Positions 1 through 8,015 of a stretch of 64,000 bases of DNA are shown piece after piece. Position numbers and translations under genes: made by a program. The notes below the pieces were generated by a model. It saw only the letters and a program-made list of their open reading frames with translations. It had not been told where the DNA came from and ran no database searches. The DNA is from Bog-257 sp963834135 (lineage in GTDB: Bacteria; Acidobacteriota; Terriglobia; Terriglobales; Acidobacteriaceae), in assembly GCA_963834135.1 (NCBI GenBank), contig CAWIAN010000004.1, forward strand, positions 186,001-250,000, given 5' to 3'. Each line of letters begins with the position of its first letter. Position 1 is the stretch's first letter.

Positions 1-129
1 GAACCTAAACGCGTCAGACGAATAACGGCCCCAATGCCCACATCCGACATTTGGGCATTGACACTCCTTTTGCAAGGCCCGCACAATCCGGGTATCGGGC
101 ATTAACCCGATGATGCGGAGGTGTGCTCT

Positions 130-1053
130 ATGGATAGTTTGGATAAACAGTTCCTCGCTAACAAACATCTCGTTTTTGTGCTTGCGCAAACTCTATTCTC
201 TATTACTGCTGTGGCCTTCGCTGTCCTCGGATTCTTGTGTGGTTGGTTTCCCGCCCCGGGGGTTTCCGTGGCGATCATCGCCGTCGTTGCAGCCACTATG
301 AGCATTCATGGCAATATGGAGGGGAGTCACAAGGCACTGTGGATGCTCATAATCGGAGCCTTCTTGGTATTGGAATTAGTTTCAATAAGGCACGAACGAA
401 ATGTCCAGACCGCTGCCCAGAAGACACTGCTTGATGAGGAGAGGAAGCACTTCGGCGAGATTGGAGATGGAATTAAGGCCACGATATCTGATAGTGACAG
501 TAACTTTAATGCAACGATGGGCCAGTTTTCTTCTGTTATCTCCCAAACTGGAAGTGTGCTTCTAAATGTGACCGGGGGCGATTCATATGGGGTCGTGGTG
601 CCTCAGACTATGGGAGGGGGCGACCAGATTCCCTTGCTCGTTTGGAACAAGGGGAACAATCCACTTACCGGCGTGACGGTAAGTATCGCAAGAACTAACG
701 ATCCGGTTCCTGTTTGGAGCAAGAAGTTCTATGAGCCAATAACAATCGGAACGGTTAGCCCTCACTGGTACGCCCCAGTCCCTTCGACGGTTATTACACC
801 CAAGATTGATCCAACGACTGGAATGGATCACTACTGGATCATGATTTCGGCGCAGAACGGTACGGTATCTGAGGGCTTATGGTTTAGACCCGATAAACGG
901 AGCAGCGGTTTGTGGGCGGCTTCTTACATGGTCACCAAGGACATCACAAAGCGACAGGTTATGGATGGGGTTGTGACAAACGTGAGCACTAGCAAGTTGT
1001 TAGAAAGAGGGAGTTCGTCCGATGAGCCCTCTCTCAGGCCGCATCAGAAGTGA
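130..1053 (+). CDS. Hypothetical membrane protein
   Basis: Not recognised. About 307 residues. The N-terminal 90 residues hold three hydrophobic segments (roughly residues 13-40, 43-58 and 69-86). A polar region and a beta-rich, Gly/Thr-rich soluble domain follow. I chose ATG 130 because GGAGG at 117-121 lies 8 bases upstream; an in-frame GTG at 121 overlaps that ribosome site. The architecture (membrane anchor, charged helix, soluble domain) suggests a membrane-tethered protein of unknown role. It lies in accessory DNA with an XRE regulator, an orphan membrane protein and a recombinase, so horizontal acquisition is plausible. No function is assigned. Confidence 0.55.
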   Translation: MDSLDKQFLANKHLVFVLAQTLFSITAVAFAVLGFLCGWFPAPGVSVAIIAVVAATMSIHGNMEGSHKALWMLIIGAFLVLELVSIRHERNVQTAAQKTLLDEERKHFGEIGDGIKATISDSDSNFNATMGQFSSVISQTGSVLLNVTGGDSYGVVVPQTMGGGDQIPLLVWNKGNNPLTGVTVSIARTNDPVPVWSKKFYEPITIGTVSPHWYAPVPSTVITPKIDPTTGMDHYWIMISAQNGTVSEGLWFRPDKRSSGLWAASYMVTKDITKRQVMDGVVTNVSTSKLLERGSSSDEPSLRPHQK

Positions 1054-1162
1054 GTTTCTTGTGTACCCGACATGCTCTGCTTTCTGCATCTCGCAAGGAA
1101 ACCTATCCAAGAAACCTCGACGATTACTTCTTCTTCTGCTGAGCCCACCACTTCCGTTTGGC

Positions 1163-1354
1163 CTAGCCAATGCGCTTCCGGGCTGCTGCACTCATGTGAA
1201 AGGGCTTGCGGACAGGGGTAGAAGAGACGCTCGGCTTAGGAGTCCTTCTTGGCCCATGTTTGGGTTGACCACTCAGCCCCTCTAGGGCGGTTATTGCCCG
1301 GTGAAGGCGATTTCGTTGGCTTTGGAGGTCAGAGAGAATCTGTTGGACGTTCAT
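1163..1354 (-). CDS. Small basic protein, truncated by an in-frame TAG
   Basis: 63-residue ORF. The N-terminal half reads as a helical coiled segment (MNVQQILSDLQSQRNRL) and the C-terminal half is basic and Pro-rich, ending SAAARKRIG before TAG at 1163-1165. Reading through that TAG continues in frame with AKRKWWAQQKKK to TAA at 1124-1126. From memory, acidobacterial small proteins often end in a motif of the form SAA.RKRI..AQ+.RW...KK, so the TAG probably replaced a Gln codon (CAG to TAG). The gene may be a recent nonsense mutant or be functional without the last dozen residues. The role is unknown; a nucleic-acid-binding function is only a guess from the basic tail. Confidence 0.5.
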   Translation of the reverse strand: MNVQQILSDLQSQRNRLHRAITALEGLSGQPKHGPRRTPKPSVSSTPVRKPFHMSAAARKRIG

Positions 1355-1505
1355 GGGCTGAGTTTATCAAGAGAAGCCTAGTTTTCTGCACCGAATCTCA
1401 CATTCCGGGTTCTGGGCGGCCCGTCACCCCAATTTAGGGGTGTTTCTCGAAGGCTATATTCGTGTCGTTTATAGCGGAAATCCAATCCGGGGGATGTAAG
1501 CGCCA

Positions 1506-1721
1506 TCAAATCTTGCTGAGAAGCTGCGAGACCGACAAGCCAAATCCTCGGGCGATAATCTCCAAGGTCAGCAGCGACACGTTGCGTTTACCCCGTTCCA
1601 AATCCGAGACGTACGTCCGCCTTAGCCCTAGATAATCTGCCAATTCGACCTGAGTCCAACCACGTCGTTTGCGGAGAGAGCGAAGGCGTTCCCCAAACCT
1701 GGCCCGAATGTCTGCTGGCAT
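1506..1721 (-). CDS. XRE-family helix-turn-helix regulator
   Basis: 71-residue protein that is almost entirely one Cro/C1-type HTH domain. The HTH is visible at residues 15-60: RGWTQVELADYLGLRRTYVS followed by the DLERGKRN turn typical of the family. Stand-alone XRE proteins of this size commonly act as repressors in phage, plasmid or toxin-antitoxin modules, but no partner toxin is evident beside it. The neighbours are orphan membrane proteins and, further on, an integrase, which fits an accessory island. Confidence 0.85.
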   Translation of the reverse strand: MPADIRARFGERLRSLRKRRGWTQVELADYLGLRRTYVSDLERGKRNVSLLTLEIIARGFGLSVSQLLSKI

Positions 1722-1871
1722 CCGGCTTGCATCATTACTTGCCGCCGGGACTTGGCGTGTCCACTACTGGAGAAGTCCGACAAGTTGAGCTACAATTCCC
1801 CGCAAAAGGCGTAGTACCCACACAAGACTCTTGCTCGTTTTCCGGCAACGTTGCTGGGGGGAGGAATGACG

Positions 1872-2759
1872 ATGGATGCGATCAATTCAGTCTTGCGCTT
1901 CATCTCCCATCTCAATCTGATCGCTTTACTCCTGCTCATTTGGGTGCCGTACGGAGTTGTAGTCGTTGTGCGAAAGCTCAAGCAGACGAAGCCAATCTAC
2001 TTTGATCGACTCGCATTGGTTGTGACGGCCTTTGCGTGCGTGGCAGCAGCTTTCTTGCTCATGTTCACATCATCTAGATTTGCGACTCCAGAGCCGGAGC
2101 CCACGTTCGCAGTGTCTGGGCAGCTGCTAGCCGGGCCTATATCGGGCAGGAACGTTCACCCAGTCGCAGGAGCAAGCGTTTACTTGTTACCCTCGAAATT
2201 CGGGGGCAGAACGGAGTTTTGGCAAGCGTTCGACGGTTCGGAGGCAGGAATCATCGCACAAGACAAATCGTTGTCGAGCAACGATCGTTGCTCGAAGGAG
2301 TTCGATTCGCTTATCAGGGAGAATGCTGGGCTAGCGGGCCCTGCGGACGCTGAGTTCTATCCAATCAAAACCCTGTGGTTTGAGATTAAGAAAGACCGAA
2401 GGTTCACGACCGCTAACCCCAACGAACAGCAGGAAATCACTGAAGACTACTGGAGCACAAAGGTCACTGCTGACCCTGAATTTGCGAACCTCAGTCCCGC
2501 TGAACTTGGAAGGTATAAGTCAATCATCCTGTTGGGCGATGACTGGGACGGGAAGCTGCGCGAGACAGAGCAGGCCCTGCCGTACGTGGTTAGCGACTCG
2601 CAAGGAGAGTTTGGGGCGAGGTTGCCAGCGGGAAAGCACTTGCTAATTGCGTTGGGCACAGATTCGGCTTCCGGACAACCCTACCTTTGGGCCGTCCCGT
2701 TCACGGTGGAAGGCGACAGCAGGATTGTCACGGATGATGTAGTGTGCGGAGCGCCCTGA
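1872..2759 (+). CDS. Hypothetical membrane-anchored protein
   Basis: Not recognised. About 295 residues with two transmembrane helices near the N-terminus (roughly residues 10-33 and 46-67). A long presumably extracytoplasmic domain follows, starting after the Pro/Glu stretch TPEPEPTF. The segment FAVSGQLL...VAGASVYLLP resembles a carboxypeptidase-regulatory-like beta-sandwich start, a weak resemblance only. ATG 1872 is chosen because GGGGGGAGGA (1856-1865) sits 6 bases upstream; ATG 1866 abuts the ribosome site and TTG 1851 overlaps it. No operon partner. Confidence 0.55.
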   Translation: MDAINSVLRFISHLNLIALLLLIWVPYGVVVVVRKLKQTKPIYFDRLALVVTAFACVAAAFLLMFTSSRFATPEPEPTFAVSGQLLAGPISGRNVHPVAGASVYLLPSKFGGRTEFWQAFDGSEAGIIAQDKSLSSNDRCSKEFDSLIRENAGLAGPADAEFYPIKTLWFEIKKDRRFTTANPNEQQEITEDYWSTKVTADPEFANLSPAELGRYKSIILLGDDWDGKLRETEQALPYVVSDSQGEFGARLPAGKHLLIALGTDSASGQPYLWAVPFTVEGDSRIVTDDVVCGAP

Positions 2760-2938
2760 GGCAGTCTGACGATCTCCGAGTATGCATCCTCGACACGGCA
2801 TTGGCAACAGGTCGAGGCAGGACGGCCCATTACTGTGATGACTTTGCTGTGGATTTCGTTCCGCTACTTAAGGGACTTGATTCAACGCACTCATCAGTGA
2901 ATCGTTGGGTGTCCTAGCAAGCGGTCTTGTTCAAGGCG

Positions 2939-3892
2939 TCACTTCCTTGGTTTCGGACGCAGCGGCCAAGCCTTTTCAACGGCGGTATTGTCTGAAAAAT
3001 TGTTTCCGAAATCCTCTTCCTGAAGGCATTTCAGCACAGTCGCTCGCAGTAAGGCTTCCAACTTGTCATATAAATCCAGTTGGTCACTTTTTAGCATAAT
3101 GGTTTCCAAGCTGAACAGGAAACCTTCGGCATGAACTAACTTCGAGCGAAGCGCATATGCCGAGTGCAACTGCTCATCCGTTAGATCAATGCCGAGGAGT
3201 GTAGCGAGCCGTATGCAACGGTCACGAAACTGCCAACCACAATCCTTTTCATCGATATTTATAAGCGCTTCGAGGCCTGAAACTACGAATGTCCATCGTG
3301 CGTCCAAATAGTACGTGCGCATCGCATACTCATGATTCCAGTAAGCGCGGTGGATGCGCTCGTGCATTCTCTTGGCTAACCACGGCATGAGCCCACGTAA
3401 CGCTGCCGCATCGTCCTCAGAAAGCCAATCAGTCTTTCTCGGGCCAATAATAACGTCAGGGCTCAACCCTCTAAACTGCACTGCCTCAACGCAATACTTG
3501 TCCGCTCCGAGGTCGAATATCTTGGCGCAGTAACGCCCTCCAACCGTTGTAGGGTGTATTAGTCGTGATAGAGCAGCGACGGCGAATAGCTCTTGCATTC
3601 CTGCGTAAGGAGTATTCTCTTGCAATTCAAGCCGGCGTACAAATGCGTATAAATGCCTATCCCATGGAGAAAGACTAATGTTGAAATGCGGTGGTTCGCA
3701 GGCTTGCTGGACATCTTTGGCAAACTGTTCGGTCAACCTCTCAATCCAGATATTGTCGTTGAGCGGAAAAAAGGGGGCGTCGTCCCGCACAACCAAATGT
3801 GCTGTTCTGGTTGTCTCCTCTGCTGCCGACGGTCCAGTTCCAACGTGGAGCATGACATAACGGTTTTGCGACGGCAGACTAACCTCGGACAT
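2939..3892 (-). CDS. HEPN-domain protein (ApeA/RiboL-PSP-like), putative
   Basis: 317 residues, soluble. The C-terminal part (about residues 195-300) resembles an ApeA-type HEPN domain. It has an aromatic-rich helix (WTFVVSGLEALIN), a helix with RDRCIRLATLLG, and the motif YALRSKLVH, in which R249 and H254 form the RX4H arrangement typical of HEPN ribonucleases. The N-terminal 190 residues are unassigned. HEPN proteins commonly act in RNA-targeting defence or toxin systems (family knowledge). A location 350 bp from a tyrosine recombinase beside a tRNA fits island cargo. No nucleotidyltransferase (MNT) antitoxin is adjacent. Family assignment is moderate; function is inferred. Confidence 0.5.
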   Translation of the reverse strand: MSEVSLPSQNRYVMLHVGTGPSAAEETTRTAHLVVRDDAPFFPLNDNIWIERLTEQFAKDVQQACEPPHFNISLSPWDRHLYAFVRRLELQENTPYAGMQELFAVAALSRLIHPTTVGGRYCAKIFDLGADKYCVEAVQFRGLSPDVIIGPRKTDWLSEDDAAALRGLMPWLAKRMHERIHRAYWNHEYAMRTYYLDARWTFVVSGLEALINIDEKDCGWQFRDRCIRLATLLGIDLTDEQLHSAYALRSKLVHAEGFLFSLETIMLKSDQLDLYDKLEALLRATVLKCLQEEDFGNNFSDNTAVEKAWPLRPKPRK

Positions 3893-4239
3893 TGTTTTCT
3901 CCTGCTGCTTTGTTCTGACTAGACGTTTTTACTACAAATTTCAAATTTCAATCCAGAGTTCGGGCTAATGAGTCCATCTCAAACCCCCACCCCCGGTGAC
4001 GGAAGCCGAGACTTCTCCGGGAAAATTTAGCGGTTTCCGCTAAGCCACTCACTTTCAGCCAATTTCCCGAATGGCAATCGACGTGTTTGATTCGGTGGAT
4101 GTGCGGTAGTAAAAACCGCATGTCACGGTTTGAGGCAGTGTTTATGCGGGTCTAGGAAGGCCATTGCAAGGTTACTGCAACCAAACGGTGATTCAGCTAC
4201 TCCAACGACACAGGATGAGGTGGCGAGGAAGGAGCAGAA
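3893..4239. other. Intergenic region without recognisable gene
   Basis: About 350 bp between the divergently transcribed HEPN gene and the recombinase. It must hold both promoters, but no clear -35/-10 pair or strong repeat was found. A Shine-Dalgarno-like AAGGAG lies just before the recombinase ATG at 4240. Confidence 0.4.
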
Positions 4240-5400
4240 ATGCAGCCTCGACACCAAAAGGGGTATTTGTTCAAGTCAAGCGGTTGGTGGTTCGTTCGTT
4301 ACTGCGATACGGTTGTGACGAATGGCGAAGCCAAGCGGGTTTTGATTGCCAAGAAGCTGGTCCCTGTATCCAACGAGTACCGCTGCAAGCGTTCAGTGCA
4401 GCCTGTTGCCGAGGATTTTCTCAGACCCATCAACGAGGGTTTGGTGACGCCTCAAAGCAGCATGAGCATCGCGGAGTTCGTGAGAACGGAGTACATGCCG
4501 TTTGTTGAACGCGAGAAGCGGCCCTCGACAGCAAGAGGTTACCGGGACATTTGGAAAAATCACTTGAAACCGAGATGTGGAAACACGCAGCTTCGGGATT
4601 TTAGAACCGTTGACGGTGAGCGACTGATGCGGTCACTGGGCAACGGCAGTCTCTCCCGGACTTCGCTGTATCACATCAAGGCACTACTGAGTGGAGTGTT
4701 CAAACATGCAATACGACTGGGTATTCTGAACGGCCCAAATCCGGTGCGGGATGTTTCAATCCCAAAGGCCCCGGAGGGAAAAGAAACTCAGGCGTATTCG
4801 TTCGAGCAAGTCGTGACGATGTTGTCGATACTGCCCGAGCCTGCGGCAACGATTGTTGCTGTTGCTGCATTCTGTGGGCTGCGGAAGGGCGAGATTCGGG
4901 GCTTGCTTTGGGAGCACTACGACAGCAGTCAGATTCGAGTGATGCAGTCGATCTGGAACTCACACGTTACCGAACCCAAAACTCGTAAGAGTAGGGCTGC
5001 GGTGCCTGTGATTCCACTTTTGCGTGAGCGCTTGGACAGATTCAGGGGCGATGTCGGAAATCCAGCAGTGGGCCTGATGTTCGCTGCGGGTAATGGCAAT
5101 CCTCTGAATCTCGACAACCTTGCGCGAAGAGAGATCAAACCCGCAATCGAGAGTGTAGGGATGGCTTGGTTCGGCTGGCACGCATTCCGAAGGGGATTGG
5201 CGACGAATCTGTATTCACTCGGAGTGAGTGAGAAAGTGATTCAAGGCATCCTGAGACACGCTCAGGTCTCGACCACGATGAACCTGTATGTGAAGGGAGT
5301 TCCGAAGGAGGCTCTTGCTGCAATGGAGCTGTTACAGCGAACTTGCAGTAATCTTGCAGTAAATCAGCCTCCCAAAGAAGTCTCAAAACTTGTAAACTAA
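4240..5400 (+). CDS. Tyrosine site-specific recombinase (integrase)
   Basis: 386 residues. An arm/SAM-like N-terminal DNA-binding region (about 75-165) is followed by the catalytic domain (190-370). The signature residues are all visible: R215 in GLRKGE, a basic pair near K247-K250, H314 and R317 in WHAFRR, H340 in LRHAQ, and the nucleophile Y350 in NLYVK. The gene looks intact. It ends 16 bp before the tRNA-Arg gene and points toward it, which is typical of an integrase sitting at its own attachment site. Here, however, it lies on the 5' side of the tRNA, whereas the attachment-site remnants are on the 3' side. It may belong to a different element from the decayed integrase at 7.6-7.9 kb. 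Confidence 0.92.
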   Translation: MQPRHQKGYLFKSSGWWFVRYCDTVVTNGEAKRVLIAKKLVPVSNEYRCKRSVQPVAEDFLRPINEGLVTPQSSMSIAEFVRTEYMPFVEREKRPSTARGYRDIWKNHLKPRCGNTQLRDFRTVDGERLMRSLGNGSLSRTSLYHIKALLSGVFKHAIRLGILNGPNPVRDVSIPKAPEGKETQAYSFEQVVTMLSILPEPAATIVAVAAFCGLRKGEIRGLLWEHYDSSQIRVMQSIWNSHVTEPKTRKSRAAVPVIPLLRERLDRFRGDVGNPAVGLMFAAGNGNPLNLDNLARREIKPAIESVGMAWFGWHAFRRGLATNLYSLGVSEKVIQGILRHAQVSTTMNLYVKGVPKEALAAMELLQRTCSNLAVNQPPKEVSKLVN

Positions 5401-5416
5401 TGAAACCGCACAGTTT

Positions 5417-5493
5417 GGCCCTGTAGCTCAGATGGATAGAGCAGCGGTTTCCTAAACCGTTGGTCGGCAGTTCGACTCTGCCCAGGGCCTCCA
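5417..5493 (+). tRNA. tRNA-Arg (anticodon CCU)
   Basis: Full cloverleaf. The acceptor GGCCCTG pairs with CAGGGCC, followed by T and an encoded CCA (5491-5493). The D arm is GCTC...GAGC. The anticodon stem GCGGT/ACCGT encloses loop TTCCTAA, giving anticodon CCT (reads AGG, Arg). The T arm is GGCAG-TTCGACT-CTGCC. Its 3' 47 bases recur at 7506-7552 and 11084-11130, so this tRNA is the integration target of a tandem island. Confidence 0.95.
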
Positions 5494-6120
5494 TCATTAC
5501 AAAGCACTCCTGAGAAATCGATCGCATATTTTTCCCGCGTGGCGAAGAGCCAGAGGCGTTCACCATGAACATGTGCGAGCGGTTGTTCGAAGATGCACAC
5601 CAACCATGTCCTGGCTGGCTCAAGTACGATCCTCACTGGATGGAATCCGCAACGGCGCCAGACAAGGATTTAGTTTTCTGCATGTGCCCGTGTCATAAGA
5701 AGTCGGCGCCGGGCTAGACAGATTGCGACTCGCAATGAGCAGCTACGGACCCATTTTGGGCCAATCGGGCCGCTGTTCGAAGCCGCCGATGTCCAATCCC
5801 ATTCGAAGAGCGTAGCGAACAAAAACGAACATACAATGGGTGACTGAGAAGTTAAAGCGGAAGCCTGCTTGGGGTAACAGTTCGAGCCGAAGGTTATCGC
5901 AGTTGAGGCAGTTGGACGGCCTAGTAGAACCCCCACTAGCCCCAAGATCACTGCTTTATTCGCAGGTGTTCCACTACATCAATGTCAGTGACTACTCGGG
6001 TGGTGTGCTGTTTGGAATCGCATCGCTTTACAGGTTGAAGGTGTTCACATTCTTCTGACAAACTTGTGACACAAGTTGCAAGGTTTCGGTGTAAGTTTCT
6101 CGGCGTTACAAGGAGTCCCC
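5494..6120. other. Intergenic region 3' of the tRNA
   Basis: About 630 bp with no supportable gene. An inverted repeat with 7-bp arms, AACTTGT and ACAAGTT (6061-6067 and 6071-6077), separated by 3 bp, lies about 45 bp before the GloVer gene start and could be an operator. AAGGAG at 6110-6115 is the ribosome site of the next gene. Confidence 0.4.
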
Positions 6121-7383
6121 ATGGCGCCACGATTCTTCGATCTGGTCAGGGTCCTTCGGTTTGCGATGGCAGCTTTGACTGTATTCGTCTTTGCGGTTCT
6201 TGTCCCGGCAACAGCGCAGACCTATCAGGTGATCTACACCTTCAGCGGGCATGATAATCCTGCGAACCCAATCGCCGGTGTGACGCCCGACCAGCACGGC
6301 AACCTTTACGGAACCACGGCGTGGGGCGGCGAGTTTGGCGGCGGCGCCGTCTACCAGCTGAAGCGCACGAACGGCGGGTACGTTTTCAGTGACCTTCACG
6401 ATCTGGGCCAGGGACTGGACGGCAGTTTTGCCTGGGGAGGAATCACCATCGGTCCCAACGGCAGCTTGTACGGCACCACCTACACCGGAGGCACGGAAGG
6501 AAATGGCGTGATTTTTAACGTCAAGCCTCCGCCGACGCCATGCCGCAGTGTTCGGTGTCCGTGGCACGAGACCGTTCTCTATAACTTTCGCCGGCAGGAA
6601 GATGGCGGAAATGCGCAGGCCAGCGTCGTCTTCGACAGCAGAGGAAACTTCTACGGCGCCGTGGTGAATGGCGGGGTTGATCAGCAAGGTGTGGTTTACG
6701 AGATGACACCGTCGGGTGATGGCTGGACCTATCAGGTGCTCTACCCGTTTACGGGAGGGACTGACGGCTCTAATCCCGACTCGCTGCTGACCTTCGACGC
6801 TGCCGGCAGCCTGTACGGTTCGGCATTGGCGGGCGGAAACTCGGGCTGCGTCGGAAACCTTGGCTGTGGCACCATCTTCAAGATCTCTCGTTTGGGCGGA
6901 AGCTGGGCCGAGACGACGCTTTACACCTTCACCGACGGAAGCGATGGCTCGAACCCGCAATCGGGAGTGATCTTTGACGCGGCCGGGAATATCTACAGCG
7001 CAACCGGCGCCAGCGACGGAGCTTTAGGCGGTTCCGTATTCGAATTGACCGCGCACTCCGGAAGCTATTTGTTCAATCTCATCACCGACCTGCGAGGGGG
7101 CGGTCCGGGCCCGTGGAATCCGCTGCTGCGTGACAGCGGAGGCAATCTCTATGGCGCGACCTGGGGCGACGGCTTGTACGGCGCCGGCAATGTCTTCAAA
7201 CTGACGCCGACGAGCAATGGATGGGTCTATACGGACCTCCATGACTTTACCGGAGGTGCAGACGGTGGAAATGCTTTCGGCGGCCTGAGCATGGACAGCG
7301 AAGGGAACATCTTTGGAACCACGTACATGGGAGGCTTGCAGAGCTGCGGATATTGCGGCGTGGTGTTCGAGATCACGCCATGA
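6121..7383 (+). CDS. Secreted GloVer-repeat protein (first copy)
   Basis: 420 residues from ATG 6121, chosen because AAGGAG lies 5 bases upstream; an in-frame TTG at 6076 has none. A signal peptide ends near ATAQ (about residue 35). The mature protein is a string of repeats of the type YTFTDGSDGSNPQSG then FDAAGN-YG-T-GG, matching the Gloeo_Verruco (GloVer) repeat family, which probably folds as a beta-propeller. Family members are exported and of unknown function; extracellular sugar or cell-surface binding is only a guess. It is the sole cargo gene between the tRNA and the middle attachment-site copy at 7506, and it resembles the protein at 8016-9368. Confidence 0.85.
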   Translation: MAPRFFDLVRVLRFAMAALTVFVFAVLVPATAQTYQVIYTFSGHDNPANPIAGVTPDQHGNLYGTTAWGGEFGGGAVYQLKRTNGGYVFSDLHDLGQGLDGSFAWGGITIGPNGSLYGTTYTGGTEGNGVIFNVKPPPTPCRSVRCPWHETVLYNFRRQEDGGNAQASVVFDSRGNFYGAVVNGGVDQQGVVYEMTPSGDGWTYQVLYPFTGGTDGSNPDSLLTFDAAGSLYGSALAGGNSGCVGNLGCGTIFKISRLGGSWAETTLYTFTDGSDGSNPQSGVIFDAAGNIYSATGASDGALGGSVFELTAHSGSYLFNLITDLRGGGPGPWNPLLRDSGGNLYGATWGDGLYGAGNVFKLTPTSNGWVYTDLHDFTGGADGGNAFGGLSMDSEGNIFGTTYMGGLQSCGYCGVVFEITP

Positions 7384-7438
7384 GTTTCGCTTCCCGACTT
7401 TCGTCCGCCTAGACATGTGCACATGGGTTGCGGATTCT

Positions 7439-7553
7439 GCCGGGCTTTGCCGGATTCTTCCGAGGTAAAGTCTATATCTTGCTTAGTTTCAGTAGGCTGT
7501 TTCGCTTTCCTAAACCGTTGGTCGGCAGTTCGGCTCTGCCCAGGGCCTCCATT
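7439..7553 (+). repeat. Island right-end repeat with tRNA-derived att site (copy 1)
   Basis: 115-bp direct repeat, nearly identical to 11017-11131. Its last 47 bp (7506-7552) copy the tRNA-Arg 3' end from the anticodon arm through CCA with one mismatch. The upstream 67 bp are not tRNA and appear at both island ends, as expected for the conserved right terminus of an integrated element next to attR. Confidence 0.85.
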
Positions 7554-7891
7554 ATCAACTCTCTCAAAATACTCGACTTCTAAAATTACTTCCGAGGGCT
7601 CCAACTCCTCATCAGAGCCGTGGGTTTGCGTCTGGTTTGCGGATGCTTGCGGACTTGTTTCCGCGTCGAGCCTATCAACGAAAGAAATGTTCGCACCTGG
7701 AAGCAAATGGCCATATAGATCAACCGTTATCTGAATGGTTGAGTGGCCGAGTTGTTCGTTGACGTAAGCCAGACTGGCGCCGTCCAGCAGTAGCAAGCTT
7801 GCAACCGTGTGTCTTAGAGAATGGATCCAAACCTTCGTAGTTCGGCGTGCTGTATAGCCGGCAAGAGCACCCGCTTGTGCAGGAGAGGGAA
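7554..7891 (-). pseudogene. Tyrosine recombinase C-terminal remnant
   Basis: Minus-strand fragment encoding the end of a second integrase. Upstream of a frameshift near 7828 the frame reads LLPAIQHAELRRF. Downstream it reads IHSLRHTVASLLLLDG, then VNEQLGHSTIQITVDLYGHL, which contains the catalytic R (LRHT), H (LGHS) and Y (DLYGH). The N-terminal two thirds are absent. The reading frame runs on into the att copy at 7506-7552, so the integrase 3' end abuts its attachment core. It is distinct in sequence from the intact recombinase at 4240-5400. Confidence 0.8.
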
Positions 7892-7949
7892 GTCAGTGAA
7901 CTTATCGAAATGCAGTTCTTTTCTGCGAACTAAGAAGTTAAACCGTATG

Positions 7950-7969
7950 AGTACCTAGCGTTCGGTACT
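7950..7969. promoter_or_regulatory. Inverted repeat upstream of second GloVer gene
   Basis: AGTACC and GGTACT are perfect 6-bp arms 8 bp apart, about 47 bp before the ATG at 8016. The position suits an operator or leader hairpin; the binding protein is unknown. Confidence 0.3.
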
Positions 7970-8015
7970 ACTATCGCATTCCTCCGGGAGGCCATTTCCG
8001 GCTGAGGAGGATGAT

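Noticed and set aside
5397..5636. Minus-strand ORF containing PGQSRTADQRFRK
   Set aside because: It is the antisense translation of the tRNA-Arg gene, a well-known spurious protein; the same peptide appears at the two att copies.
7506..7552. Additional tRNA-Arg genes at 7.5 and 11.1 kb
   Set aside because: Only the 3' half is present; the acceptor 5' strand and D arm are absent, so these are att remnants.
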